Shown: in pieces, positions 25,658-34,403 of the stretch
Layout of the letters: every line of letters starts with the position of its first letter
How positions within the stretch are numbered: position 1 is the first letter of the stretch
Source: Mycobacterium gastri
GTDB lineage: Bacteria; Actinomycetota; Actinomycetes; Mycobacteriales; Mycobacteriaceae
Assembly (NCBI RefSeq): GCF_002102175.1
Contig: NZ_LQOX01000118.1
Coordinates: 1 to 64,000, forward strand
Direction: 5' to 3'
Length of the DNA: 64,000 bases
The notes under the pieces: generated by a model
Databases searched by the model: none
Told to the model about the DNA's origin: nothing
Seen by the model: the letters and a program-made list of their open reading frames with translations, nothing else
Translations under genes and position numbers: made by a program

Positions 25658-27259
25658 ATGAGCGACCAGTTGTTGCGTAAGCCGGTCCATAACGGCCATC
25701 TGCTGGTGGGCGCGCTGAAACGCCACACGAACAAGCCGGTGCTGTTCCTGGGCGAGACCACGCTGACCGGTGGCCAGCTGGCCGACCGGATCAGCCAGTA
25801 CATCCAGGCCTTCGAGGCGCTGGGCGCCGGTACGGGTGTCGCGGTCGGCCTGCTGTCGCTCAACCGTCCGGAAGTGCTGATGATCATCGGCGCCGGCCAG
25901 ACCCGTGGCTACCGGCGCACCGCGCTGCACCCGCTGGGGTCGCTGGACGATCACGCCTACGTGCTGTCCGACGCCGGGATCAGCTCGCTGATCATCGACC
26001 CCAACCCGATGTTCGTCGAGCGGGCGCTGGGCCTGCTGGAGCGGGTGGATTCGCTGCGGCAGATTCTGACCATCGGGCCGGTGCCGGAAGCCTTGGCGGA
26101 TGTGGCCGTTGATCTGTCGGCCCAGGCCGCCAAATACCAGCCGCAGCCGTTGGTTCCCGCCGAGCTGCCACCGGACCAGGTCATCGGGCTGACCTACACC
26201 GGGGGCACCACCGGAAAGCCCAAGGGCGTGATGGGTACCGCGCAGTCGATTTCCACGATGACGTCGATCCAGCTGGCCGAGTGGGAATGGCCGGAAAACC
26301 CCCGGTTTTTGATGTGCACGCCGTTATCACACGCCGGCGCAGCATTTTTCACGCCGACGGTGATCAAGGGCGGCTCGATGTATGTGCTCGGCAAGTTCGA
26401 CCCGGCCGAGGTATTGAAAGTCATTGAGGAGCAGCGTATTACGGCTACCATGCTGGTGCCGTCGATGCTGTACGCGCTGCTGGATCACCCGGATTCGCAC
26501 AGCCGTGACCTGTCGTCGCTGCAGACCGTCTATTACGGCGCCTCGGCGATCAACCCGGTGCGGCTGGCCGAGGCGATCGCGCGGTTCGGCCCGATCTTCG
26601 CCCAGTACTACGGCCAATCCGAGGCACCGATGGTGATCACCTACCTGGCCAAGGGCGACCACGACGAGAAGCGGCTGACCTCGTGCGGCCGCCCGACGCT
26701 GTTCGCGCGGGTGGCGCTGCTGGACGAGGACGGCCAGCCGGTGCCGCAGGGCGAGCCGGGCGAGATCTGTGTCAGCGGACCGCTTTTGGCCGGCGGCTAC
26801 TGGAATTTGCCGGAGGCGACGGCCGAGACATTTCGAGACGGCTGGCTGCACACCGGCGACCTGGCCCGCGAGGACGAGGACGGCTTCTACTACATCGTCG
26901 ACCGGGTCAAGGACATGATCGTCACCGGCGGCTTCAACGTGTTCCCCCGCGAGGTGGAAGACGTGGTCGCCGAGCATGCCTTCGTTGCCCAGGTGTGCGT
27001 GGTCGGGACGCCGGATGACAAGTGGGGCGAGGCCGTGACCGCGGTGGTGGTGCTGCGCGCCGACGCGCCCCGCGACGACGCCGCGATCGAGGCGATGACC
27101 GCCGAGATCCAGACCGCGGTCAAGGAGCGCAAGGGCTCGGTGCAGTCGCCCAAGCGGGTGGTGGTTGTCGACTCGCTGCCGTTGACCGGGCTGGGCAAGC
27201 CGGACAAGAAGGCGGTGCGGGCCCGGTTCTGGGAGGGCGCCGGCCGCGCCGTCGGCTGA
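25658..27259 (+). CDS. fadD8: Fatty-acid-CoA ligase FadD8
   Basis: 533 residues, ANL superfamily adenylating enzyme. The P-loop is TYTGGTTGKPKG; later motifs are QYYGQSEAPM, GWLHTGDLA, the hinge DRVKDMIVTGGFNVFPREVED and the catalytic lysine region TGLGKPDKKAVR. It should activate a carboxylic acid as acyl-AMP and then acyl-CoA. It matches Rv0551c, though it begins later than my recollection of that protein (571 aa). In M. tuberculosis the vapBC3 pair follows; here a hairpin and a truncated deazaflavin-type frame lie before menB. Confidence 0.93.
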   Translation: MSDQLLRKPVHNGHLLVGALKRHTNKPVLFLGETTLTGGQLADRISQYIQAFEALGAGTGVAVGLLSLNRPEVLMIIGAGQTRGYRRTALHPLGSLDDHAYVLSDAGISSLIIDPNPMFVERALGLLERVDSLRQILTIGPVPEALADVAVDLSAQAAKYQPQPLVPAELPPDQVIGLTYTGGTTGKPKGVMGTAQSISTMTSIQLAEWEWPENPRFLMCTPLSHAGAAFFTPTVIKGGSMYVLGKFDPAEVLKVIEEQRITATMLVPSMLYALLDHPDSHSRDLSSLQTVYYGASAINPVRLAEAIARFGPIFAQYYGQSEAPMVITYLAKGDHDEKRLTSCGRPTLFARVALLDEDGQPVPQGEPGEICVSGPLLAGGYWNLPEATAETFRDGWLHTGDLAREDEDGFYYIVDRVKDMIVTGGFNVFPREVEDVVAEHAFVAQVCVVGTPDDKWGEAVTAVVVLRADAPRDDAAIEAMTAEIQTAVKERKGSVQSPKRVVVVDSLPLTGLGKPDKKAVRARFWEGAGRAVG

Positions 27260-27266
27260 TTCGTCG

Positions 27267-27324
27267 CCGAGCGTGACGCTACAGGCGCGTTCGCGGCCGG
27301 GCGTGACTGTGGCGTCACGCTCGG
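27267..27324 (+). terminator. 13-bp inverted repeat after fadD8
   Basis: CCGAGCGTGACGC (27267-27279) is the exact reverse complement of GCGTCACGCTCGG (27312-27324). A second GCGTGAC at 27301-27307 can pair with the same right arm with a 6-nt loop. It begins eight nucleotides after the fadD8 stop and could end that transcript. The GAGCGTGACG/CGTCACGCTC motif also looks like a dispersed mycobacterial intergenic element. Confidence 0.6.
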
Positions 27325-27334
27325 GGGCGGTGAC

Positions 27335-27340
27335 TACTGT
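27335..27340 (+). promoter_or_regulatory. -10 box (TACTGT) upstream of the menB leader ORF
   Basis: TACTGT fits TANNNT and ends seven nucleotides before the ATG at 27348, predicting a leaderless mRNA that begins with the 45-codon frame and continues into menB. Confidence 0.5.
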
Positions 27341-27347
27341 GGCAGCC

Positions 27348-27485
27348 ATGACTGACGGTGACCGCGTCCGCCCGCCGTGGTGGCTGAAGGCGACCAACAA
27401 GGTCATGATGATCGTGTCGCGGCTGGGACTGGCTTACGGCGAGGAAGGCCCGGCCGTGTTGACGAACGGAGTTCGAAAGATTTGA
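27348..27485 (+). CDS. 45-residue truncated deazaflavin-type N-terminus, possible leader ORF of menB
   Basis: The product (MTDGDRVRPPWWLKATNK, then MMIVSRLGLAYGEEGPAVLT) resembles the N-terminus of F420-dependent nitroreductase-like (DUF385/Ddn) proteins, which normally continue with the GRKSG-type flavin-binding motif and another ~90 residues. Here it ends after NGVRKI. The stop TGA overlaps the menB TTG start (TTGA). With a -10 box just upstream of its ATG, the remnant is probably the first translated frame of the menB mRNA and may couple menB translation. Whether the peptide itself has any function is unknown. Confidence 0.55.
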   Translation: MTDGDRVRPPWWLKATNKVMMIVSRLGLAYGEEGPAVLTNGVRKI

Positions 27486-28384
27486 GCGACAACCCATTCG
27501 ACGCCACGGTGTGGCGGCGAGTCGACGGGTTCGACGACCTGACCGACATCACCTATCACCGCCACGTCAGCGACGCCACGGTCCGGGTGGCGTTCAACCG
27601 TCCCGAGGTGCGCAACGCCTTCCGGCCGCACACCGTCGACGAGCTGTACACCGCACTCGACCACGCTCGGATGTCGCCCGACGTCGGTGTGGTCTTGTTG
27701 ACCGGCAACGGGCCCTCGCCAAACGACGGCGGCTGGGCGTTTTGCTCCGGCGGTGATCAACGCATCCGCGGGCGGTCCGGCTATCAGTACGCTTCCGGCG
27801 AGACCGCGGACACCATTGATGCAGCCCGCGCCGGCCGGTTGCACATCCTCGAGGTGCAACGGCTGATCCGCTTCATGCCCAAGGTGGTCATTTGCCTGGT
27901 CAACGGCTGGGCCGCCGGCGGCGGGCACAGCCTGCACGTGGTCTGCGACCTCACCCTGGCCAGCCGCCAGCATGCCCGCTTCAAACAGACCGACGCCGAT
28001 GTCGGCAGCTTCGACGGCGGCTACGGCAGCGCGTATCTGGCCCGTCAGGTCGGCCAGAAATTCGCCCGGGAGATCTTCTTCCTGGGCCGGCCGTACACCG
28101 CCGAGCAGATGCACCGCATGGGCGCGGTCAACGAGGTGGTGGACCACGCCGAGCTGGAGACGGTCGGTCTGCAATGGGCGGCGGAGATCAACGCCAAATC
28201 GCCTCAGGCGCAACGGATGCTGAAGTTCGCGTTCAATCTGCTCGACGACGGTCTGGTGGGTCAGCAGCTGTTCGCCGGTGAGGCCACCCGGTTGGCGTAC
28301 ATGACCGACGAGGCCGTCGAGGGCCGCGATGCGTTCCTGCAGAAGCGCCCGCCGGACTGGAGCCGGTTCCCGCGGTATTTCTAG
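27482..28384 (+). CDS. menB: 1,4-Dihydroxy-2-naphthoyl-CoA synthase MenB
   Basis: 300 residues from the TTG at 27482, crotonase superfamily. Conserved segments are ITYHRHVSDATVRVAFNRP, FCSGGDQRIRG (oxyanion hole) and TDADVGSFDGGYGS, with the C-terminal RPPDWSRFPRYF. It closes the naphthoate ring of o-succinylbenzoyl-CoA. M. tuberculosis MenB (Rv0548c) has ~14 more N-terminal residues ahead of the same LSDNPFDA sequence. No better in-frame start was found here, and the TTG sits in a TTGA overlap with the small frame upstream, so coupling is the likely initiation mode. Confidence 0.95.
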   Translation: MSDNPFDATVWRRVDGFDDLTDITYHRHVSDATVRVAFNRPEVRNAFRPHTVDELYTALDHARMSPDVGVVLLTGNGPSPNDGGWAFCSGGDQRIRGRSGYQYASGETADTIDAARAGRLHILEVQRLIRFMPKVVICLVNGWAAGGGHSLHVVCDLTLASRQHARFKQTDADVGSFDGGYGSAYLARQVGQKFAREIFFLGRPYTAEQMHRMGAVNEVVDHAELETVGLQWAAEINAKSPQAQRMLKFAFNLLDDGLVGQQLFAGEATRLAYMTDEAVEGRDAFLQKRPPDWSRFPRYF

Positions 28385-28404
28385 AGGGTGCCGGGCTACC
28401 CACC

Positions 28405-28410
28405 TAGACT
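28405..28410 (+). promoter_or_regulatory. -10 box (TAGACT) upstream of the Rv0547c-like SDR
   Basis: TAGACT fits TANNNT and ends eight nucleotides before the GTG start at 28419, predicting a separate leaderless transcript only 34 bp after menB. Confidence 0.45.
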
Positions 28411-28418
28411 GCCCCCCT

Positions 28419-29306
28419 GTGAGCAAGAGTCCGCTGCGCCGGTTGGCCGAACAGATCTCGCTGGCCACCATGCGGCCACCGGTGTCGCCGCAGCTGCTGG
28501 TCAACCGGCCCGCGATCAAGCCGATCAACCTCGACGGCAAGCGGATCCTGATCACCGGCGCATCCTCGGGCATCGGCGAGGCCGCCGCCGAGCTGTTCGG
28601 CCGGCACGGCGCCACCGTGGCCGTCGTCGCCCGCCGCAAGGACTTGCTGGACGCCGTGGCCGACCGGATCACCACCTCCGGCGGGGCGGCGATGTCGATG
28701 CCCTGTGACATCTCGGACCTGGACGCCGTCGACGCCCTGGTGGCTGACGTGCAACGGCGTATCGGGGGCGTCGACATCCTGATCAACAACGCCGGCCGGT
28801 CCATCCGCCGACCCCTGGACGAATCGCTGCAACGCTGGCACGACATCGAGCGGACCATCGCGCTGAACTACTACGCCCCGCTGCGGCTGATCCGCGGACT
28901 GGCGCCGGGGATGCGCGAGCGCGGCGACGGCCACATCATCAACGTCGCGACGTGGGGCGTCTTATCGGAAGCGGCGCCGCTGTTCTCGGTGTACAACGCG
29001 TCTAAGGCGGCGCTGTCCGCAGTGAGCCGAACCATCGAAACCGAGTGGGGACGCGACGGGGTGCATTCCACGACCCTCTACTACCCGTTGGTGTCTACCC
29101 CGATGATCGCTCCGACCAAGGCCTACGAGGGAATGCCTGCGTTGACGCCGCGGGAAGCGGCCGAGTGGATGGTGACCGCCGCGCGCACTCGGCCGGTGCG
29201 GATCGCGCCGCGGATCGCCCTGGCGGCCAAGGCGCTCAACACGATCGGGCCCCGCTGGGTCAATGCACTCATGCAGCAACGCAATGACCACCTCGACGGC
29301 GACTAA
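28419..29306 (+). CDS. SDR family oxidoreductase (Rv0547c-like)
   Basis: 295 residues. A ~40-residue N-terminal extension precedes the cofactor motif TGASSGIG (46-53). NNAGRSIRRPL, the catalytic serine region NVATWGVLS and YNASKAAL (Tyr/Lys) follow. The extension and the C-terminal region with PRIALAAKALNTIGPRW resemble membrane-associated classical SDRs of lipid metabolism. The substrate is unknown. The GTG at 28419 gives the length known for Rv0547c and fits the -10 spacing. Confidence 0.92.
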   Translation: MSKSPLRRLAEQISLATMRPPVSPQLLVNRPAIKPINLDGKRILITGASSGIGEAAAELFGRHGATVAVVARRKDLLDAVADRITTSGGAAMSMPCDISDLDAVDALVADVQRRIGGVDILINNAGRSIRRPLDESLQRWHDIERTIALNYYAPLRLIRGLAPGMRERGDGHIINVATWGVLSEAAPLFSVYNASKAALSAVSRTIETEWGRDGVHSTTLYYPLVSTPMIAPTKAYEGMPALTPREAAEWMVTAARTRPVRIAPRIALAAKALNTIGPRWVNALMQQRNDHLDGD

Positions 29307-29475
29307 CCCGGGAGTGTGCCACGGCCTGGGCGACAAGGTCGAGGGCCCGCTGTTGTCGCTGCTGCTCGCCATGACGGGCCGGGTGGCCGGCTGCGACGAC
29401 CTCACCGGCCCCGGCGTGCCGACCCTGCGGAGCCGATGCGGCCCCAACTGACGACGACGTGATAGACACGACACC

Positions 29476-29883
29476 ATGGAAATCCTGGCCAGCCGGATGC
29501 TGCTGCGGCCGGCCGACTATCAGAAGTCGCTGAGCTTCTACCGTGACCAGCTAGGGCTGGCGATAGCTCGCGAATACCCTTCGGGCACGGTGCTTTTCGC
29601 AGGCCAGTCGCTGCTCGAGCTGGCCGGCTATGGCGAGCCCGACCACTCCCGCGGCCCGTTTCCCGGGGCGCTGTGGCTGCAGGTGCGCGACCTGGACGTG
29701 ACGCGGGCCGAGCTGGCCGGCCGGGGGGTGCCGATCGCCCGGGAGCCGCGGCGCGAACCGTGGGGCCTCTATGAGATGCACGTGACCGACCCGGACGGCA
29801 TCACGTTGATTTTCGTCGAGGTCCCCCCAGGCCACCCGCTGCGCAAAGACACCCGAGGTGAACGCGGCGAAACTTCGGGTTAA
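29476..29883 (+). CDS. VOC/glyoxalase superfamily protein (Rv0546c-like)
   Basis: 135 residues, a single vicinal-oxygen-chelate domain with paired beta-alpha-beta units: RMLLRPADYQKSLSFYRDQLGL in the first half and YEMHVTDPDGITLIFVE in the second. Such proteins isomerise, open or detoxify small molecules with a metal, or bind antibiotics; the substrate is unknown. It matches Rv0546c. The 169 bp upstream (29307-29475) show no gene and no clear promoter beyond a GATAGAC-like sequence. Confidence 0.88.
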   Translation: MEILASRMLLRPADYQKSLSFYRDQLGLAIAREYPSGTVLFAGQSLLELAGYGEPDHSRGPFPGALWLQVRDLDVTRAELAGRGVPIAREPRREPWGLYEMHVTDPDGITLIFVEVPPGHPLRKDTRGERGETSG

Positions 29884-29981
29884 CGGGCTAAGTAATATCT
29901 GGCGACGAGTCGCAGTACACCGGCGTTTCGGGTACTCATTTGTTCGACAGCGGATCAGCCCAACGACCAGAATCAGGTGCC

Positions 29982-31226
29982 GTGAGCCTCGACTTCTTCC
30001 TTTTGGTGATCGTCGTGATCACGGCGTTGGCCTTCGATTTCACCAACGGTTTCCACGACACCGGCAACGCCATGGCCACCTCAATCGCCAGCGGCGCATT
30101 GGCGCCCAAAACAGCGGTCATCCTCTCGGCGGTGCTGAACCTGGTGGGAGCGTTCTTGTCCACCGCTGTCGCGGCCACCATCGCCAAAGGTCTGATCGAC
30201 GCGAACCTGGTGACCCTGGAATTGGTGTTCGCCGGCCTGGTCGGCGGAATCGTGTGGAACCTACTGACCTGGTTGCTCGGCATCCCATCGAGTTCTTCGC
30301 ACGCGCTGATCGGTGGCATCGTCGGCGCCACGATCGCCGCGGTCGGCGGTCACGGCGTCATCTGGAGCGGTGTGGTGTCCAAGGTGATCGTGCCGGCCGT
30401 GGTGGCCGCGGTGCTGGCCACGCTTGTCGGGGCGATCGGCACCTGGCTGGTGTACCGGGTCATCCGCGGCCTTCCCGAGAAGCGCACCGAAAGCGGCTTC
30501 CGGCACGGTCAGATCGGCTCGGCGTCACTGGTCTCGCTGGCGCACGGCACCAACGATGCCCAGAAGACGATGGGCGTGATCTTTCTGGCCCTGATGTCCT
30601 ACGGCGCGGTCAGCACGGCCGCCACGATGCCGCCGCTGTGGGTCATCGTGTCCTGCGCGCTGGCGATGGCCGGGGGCACCTACCTGGGTGGCTGGCGCAT
30701 CATCCGGACGCTGGGCAAGGGACTGGTGGAGATCAAGCCGCCGCAGGGCATGGCCGCCGAGTCGTCGTCGGCCGCGGTGATCCTATTGTCCGCACACTTC
30801 GGCTACGCGTTGTCGACCACCCAGGTGGCGACCGGCTCGGTGCTGGGCAGCGGCGTGGGCAAGCCCGGCGCCGAGGTGCGTTGGGGGGTAGCCGGCCGGA
30901 TGGCGGCCGCATGGCTGATCACGCTTCCATTGGCCGGCCTGGTCGGCGCGACCACCTACTGGCTGGTGCACGTCATCGGCGGATACCCGGGCGCATTGAT
31001 CGGTTTCGGCCTGCTGTGCGCAGTCGCCACCGCTATCTGGCTGCAGTCGCGCAAGGCGCGGGTGGACCACACCAACGTCAACGCCGATTGGGAAGGCGGC
31101 CTGACGGCCGGGCTCGACGGGGCAGTCAAAGCGGTTCCGCCACCTGCGAAAACCACCGTCACATCGAACGGCCAGCTACCGGAGTTCGGTGCCGACGACC
31201 CGGTCGGGGCCGGTAACGCGTCATGA
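29982..31226 (+). CDS. pitA: Low-affinity inorganic phosphate transporter PitA
   Basis: 414 residues, PHO4/PiT family. The two inverted signature repeats are visible: DFTNGFHDTGNAMATS near residue 20 and SLAHGTNDAQKTMGV near residue 180, with about ten membrane helices. It imports phosphate-metal complexes driven by protons. The GTG at 29982 is chosen as nearest the first helix and about the length of Rv0545c. The stop overlaps the start of the next gene as ATGA. Confidence 0.95.
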   Translation: MSLDFFLLVIVVITALAFDFTNGFHDTGNAMATSIASGALAPKTAVILSAVLNLVGAFLSTAVAATIAKGLIDANLVTLELVFAGLVGGIVWNLLTWLLGIPSSSSHALIGGIVGATIAAVGGHGVIWSGVVSKVIVPAVVAAVLATLVGAIGTWLVYRVIRGLPEKRTESGFRHGQIGSASLVSLAHGTNDAQKTMGVIFLALMSYGAVSTAATMPPLWVIVSCALAMAGGTYLGGWRIIRTLGKGLVEIKPPQGMAAESSSAAVILLSAHFGYALSTTQVATGSVLGSGVGKPGAEVRWGVAGRMAAAWLITLPLAGLVGATTYWLVHVIGGYPGALIGFGLLCAVATAIWLQSRKARVDHTNVNADWEGGLTAGLDGAVKAVPPPAKTTVTSNGQLPEFGADDPVGAGNAS

Positions 31227-31516
31227 ATCACTGGTTCAATTACGAGGCCACGGCGAAGATCCTGGTATTCAGCTTGGTGCTCGGCGCCGGGCTGCCGGCG
31301 CTGTTCGCGCTCGGGGTGCAGCTGCACGCCGCCGGAGCGGGCACCGTCGGGCAGGCCGGGGGCCACGCCCCGTCGCGGCGGCAGGTGCTAGTCGCGCTCG
31401 GGTGGGCGATCTTCGGGCTGGTGCTGGCGGTGGTTGTCATCGGGGTGCTGTATATCGCCCGCGACTTCATCGCCCATCACATCGGCTGGCACATCCTCGG
31501 AGCCCAACGCGCGTAG
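31223..31516 (+). CDS. Small two-helix membrane protein (Rv0544c-like)
   Basis: 97 residues with two membrane helices (about 12-34 and 57-80) and a short Gly/His-rich loop. The start overlaps the pitA stop (ATGA, 31223-31226), so it is translated with pitA and may be an accessory subunit or regulator of the transporter; that role is inference. It corresponds to Rv0544c. Confidence 0.88.
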   Translation: MNHWFNYEATAKILVFSLVLGAGLPALFALGVQLHAAGAGTVGQAGGHAPSRRQVLVALGWAIFGLVLAVVVIGVLYIARDFIAHHIGWHILGAQRA

Positions 31517-31574
31517 CGTCGGATTAGTCCTGACATAGAGTTTTGCGGCAGGCCTGACGGGAAGTTGTGACAGC

Positions 31575-31871
31575 GTGAACCGATTTCTTACCTCGATCGT
31601 GTCGTGGCTGCGCGCGGGCTATCCCGAGGGAGTTCCACCGACGGACTCCTTCGCAGTGCTTGCCTTGCTGTGCCGCCGCCTGACCAACGAGGAAGTCATG
31701 GCCGTCGCCAACGAGCTGATGCGGCGCGGCGAGTTCGACGACATCGAAATCGGGGTGGTGATAACCCAATTCACCGACGACCTGCCCGCGCCGGAGGACA
31801 TCGAGCGGGTGCGTGCCCGGCTGGCCGCCAACGGCTGGCCACTCGATGACGCCGGCGAGGACCGCGCATAA
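31575..31871 (+). CDS. DUF3349 family protein (Rv0543c-like)
   Basis: 98 residues, soluble and helical. The pattern GYPEGVPPTDSFAVLALL, RRLTNEEVMAVANEL and the C-terminal RVRARLAANGWPL is that of DUF3349, a small mycobacterial family of unknown function. It corresponds to Rv0543c and lies between the pitA pair and menE in the same direction. Confidence 0.9.
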   Translation: MNRFLTSIVSWLRAGYPEGVPPTDSFAVLALLCRRLTNEEVMAVANELMRRGEFDDIEIGVVITQFTDDLPAPEDIERVRARLAANGWPLDDAGEDRA

Positions 31872-31909
31872 CCGTCCTGCGGGCGCTGAGCGTCCCATCC
31901 GGTTGCGCT

Positions 31910-33031
31910 GTGTCGTTGCTGCTGCCCGCCCTGCAGCGGGCTCTCGAGGGCCGCGACCCGGCGCTGGTCGTGACGCCGGCGCCGGATGAGTCTCTCTCGG
32001 CGGCTTTACGAGTGGGCGAGGAGATCGACGACGACGTGGCCCTGGTGGTGACGACGTCGGGAACCACCGGTGCACCCAAGGGTGCGTTGCTGACGGCTAT
32101 CGCTCTGACCGCCAGCGCATCGGCTACCCACCGCCGTCTCGGCGGCCCGGGCAGCTGGCTGCTGGCCGTGCCGCCGTACCACATCGCCGGGCTGCAGGTG
32201 CTGGTTCGCAGTGTGCTGGCCGGTTGCACGCCCGTCGAGCTGGATGTCTCCGCAGGCTTCGACGTCACCCAATTGCCCGGCGCGGTAAGGCGATTGGCCC
32301 CGGGGCGACGATACACGTCGCTGGTGGCCGCCCAGCTGGCCAAGGCGCTCACCGACCCGGCCGCCGCCGCGGCGCTGGCCGAACTGGACGCCGTGCTGAT
32401 CGGCGGCGGACCAGCGCCGCGGCGAGTCGTGGAAGCCGCAGCGGCGGCCGGCATCAGGGTGGTACGCACCTACGGCATGAGTGAGACCGCGGGCGGCTGC
32501 GTGTACGACGGCGTGCCGCTCGACGGGGTCCGGGTGAGGATCCTGGCCGATGGCCGCATCGCGCTGGGCGGCCCGATGCTGGCGAAGGGCTATCGCAACC
32601 CGGTCGATCCCGACCCGTTCGCCGAACCGGGCTGGTTCCACACCGATGACCTTGGCGCGGTGGAGGATTCGGGTGTACTGCGGGTCCTGGGGCGGGTCGA
32701 TGATGCGATCAGCACGGGCGGACTGACCGTGCTGCCGGGGCCGGTGGAGATGGCACTGGGCGGCCATCCGGCGGTGGCTGACTGTGCGGTTTTCGGGGTG
32801 GCCGATGACCGGTTGGGCCAGCGCGTGGTGGCCGCGATCGTGGTCCGCGCTGGTTGCGCCGCGCCGACGCTGGAGGCATTGCGCGCGCAGGTCGCGCGCA
32901 CGCTCGATGTCACCGCCGCGCCTCGCGAGCTGCACATCGTCGACGAGCTACCGCGACGCGGCATCGGCAAGGTCGACCGGGCGGCGTTGGTGCGCCGCGT
33001 CGCCGGCGATCAAGTCGCCGGCGGTCAATAG
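31910..33031 (+). CDS. menE: o-Succinylbenzoate-CoA ligase MenE
   Basis: 373 residues, a short ANL enzyme. The P-loop is TTSGTTGAPKGAL; other motifs are VPPYHIAGLQVLV, RTYGMSETAGGCVYDG, GWFHTDDLG, GRVDDAISTGG and RRGIGKVDRAAL. It makes OSB-CoA, the substrate of MenB. The start is uncertain: GTG 31910 is the first usable codon in frame, 38 bp after the DUF3349 gene, and the mycobacterial homologue is slightly shorter. It matches Rv0542c. Confidence 0.94.
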   Translation: MSLLLPALQRALEGRDPALVVTPAPDESLSAALRVGEEIDDDVALVVTTSGTTGAPKGALLTAIALTASASATHRRLGGPGSWLLAVPPYHIAGLQVLVRSVLAGCTPVELDVSAGFDVTQLPGAVRRLAPGRRYTSLVAAQLAKALTDPAAAAALAELDAVLIGGGPAPRRVVEAAAAAGIRVVRTYGMSETAGGCVYDGVPLDGVRVRILADGRIALGGPMLAKGYRNPVDPDPFAEPGWFHTDDLGAVEDSGVLRVLGRVDDAISTGGLTVLPGPVEMALGGHPAVADCAVFGVADDRLGQRVVAAIVVRAGCAAPTLEALRAQVARTLDVTAAPRELHIVDELPRRGIGKVDRAALVRRVAGDQVAGGQ

Positions 33032-33042
33032 GCTGAGCGATC

Positions 33043-34395
33043 GTGAGAATTGCCCGCCGGGAAACGTCAGCCGTCGCGGTCGGGGTCGTCCTGGTGGCAG
33101 CCGCCTTCGTGCTGCCGCGGATGAACCTCGGTGTCAAACCGCGCCGCGATATCGGCCTGGAACGCTTCGCCTCGCGGGCCGGCGCCGCGCCGATCTTCGG
33201 CTACTGGGACATCCACGCCAGCTGGGGCACCTGGGCCGCGATCGTCATTGCGCTGGCCGTCGTGGCGTGGGGCCCGGCTGTGGCGCAACAACTTTCGTGG
33301 CGGGTGCTGATCCCCGGCAGCTGGGTCACCAGCTGCGCCTGGGCGTTTTCGCTGGCGATGATCGACGGTTGGCGGCAAGGCTTCGCCGGCCGATTGACCA
33401 CCAAGGACGAATATTTGTTTGAGGTGCCGGGCGTTAAAGACATCCCGGCGACGGTCCGGACGTTCGCCGGCCGGATCGTCGACTTCCAGCCGAATTCCTG
33501 GACCACCCATGTCTCCGGGCATCCGCCGGGCGCGCTGCTGACGTTTGTGTGGCTGGATCGGCTCGGCCTGCATGGCGGGGCCTGGGCCGGGCTGCTGTGC
33601 CTGCTGGTCGGTTCCAGCGCCGCCGCGGCGGTGGTGATCGCCGTCCGCGCTTTAGCCGGCGAGCACAACGCGCGGCGCGCCGCCCCTTTTGTCGCCCTGG
33701 CGCCGACGGCGATCTGGGTTGCGGTGTCGGCCGACGGATATTTCGCCGGCGTCGTGGCGTGGGGTATCGCGCTGCTCGCGGTTGCGGTGCACGGTGGGAC
33801 GCGGTTTCCCGGGCTGGTGGCCGCCGGGGCGGGCCTGCTGCTGGGCTGGGGCGTCTTTCTCAGCTACGGCCTGCTGCTGATGGGGCTTCCGGCATTGGCG
33901 GTACTGGTATCCGCGAAGAGCTGGCGGGCCGCGCTGCGGGCCTTGGGGCCGGCCATCTTGGCCGCGGCGGCGGTGGCGGTGGCCTTCGCCGTCGCCGGGT
34001 TCTGCTGGTTCGACGGCTATACCCTTGTGCAGCAACGGTATTGGCAGGGTATCGCGAAGGACCGCCCGTTCCAGTACTGGTCTTGGGCCAACCTGGCTTG
34101 TGTGGTGTGCGCCATCGGGCTGGGCAGCGTCGCCGGCATCAGCCGGGTGTTCGACCGCGACGCCATCGCTCGCCGCTCCGGGTTTCATCTGTTGCTGCTG
34201 GGGGTGCTGGCCGCCATCGTCTGCGCGGACCTGAGCACGCTAAGCAAGGCGGAGACGGAACGGATCTGGCTGCCGTTCACCATCTGGCTGACCGCGGCGC
34301 CGGCGCTGCTGCCGGCGCGGTCCGACCGGCTGTGGCTGGCGGTCAACGCCGCCGGTGCCCTGCTGCTGAACAGCATCATCTTCACCAACTGGTAG
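33043..34395 (+). CDS. Polytopic membrane protein, GT-C-like (Rv0541c-like)
   Basis: 450 residues with about ten to twelve membrane helices. A large first extracytoplasmic loop contains NLGVKPRRDIGLERF and a later loop contains THVSGHPPGALL, an arrangement resembling GT-C glycosyltransferases that use polyprenyl-phosphate sugars, although no diagnostic DD/DE motif is obvious. It corresponds to Rv0541c. It begins 11 bp after menE and is followed after 8 bp by the permease gene. Confidence 0.85.
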   Translation: MRIARRETSAVAVGVVLVAAAFVLPRMNLGVKPRRDIGLERFASRAGAAPIFGYWDIHASWGTWAAIVIALAVVAWGPAVAQQLSWRVLIPGSWVTSCAWAFSLAMIDGWRQGFAGRLTTKDEYLFEVPGVKDIPATVRTFAGRIVDFQPNSWTTHVSGHPPGALLTFVWLDRLGLHGGAWAGLLCLLVGSSAAAAVVIAVRALAGEHNARRAAPFVALAPTAIWVAVSADGYFAGVVAWGIALLAVAVHGGTRFPGLVAAGAGLLLGWGVFLSYGLLLMGLPALAVLVSAKSWRAALRALGPAILAAAAVAVAFAVAGFCWFDGYTLVQQRYWQGIAKDRPFQYWSWANLACVVCAIGLGSVAGISRVFDRDAIARRSGFHLLLLGVLAAIVCADLSTLSKAETERIWLPFTIWLTAAPALLPARSDRLWLAVNAAGALLLNSIIFTNW

Positions 34396-34403
34396 GCGGA
34401 TAC

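Noticed and set aside
29263..29475. Short open frames on both strands between the SDR and the VOC gene
   Set aside because: No ribosome-binding site, domain or composition bias; the plus-strand one overlaps the SDR end and the minus-strand one the VOC start.
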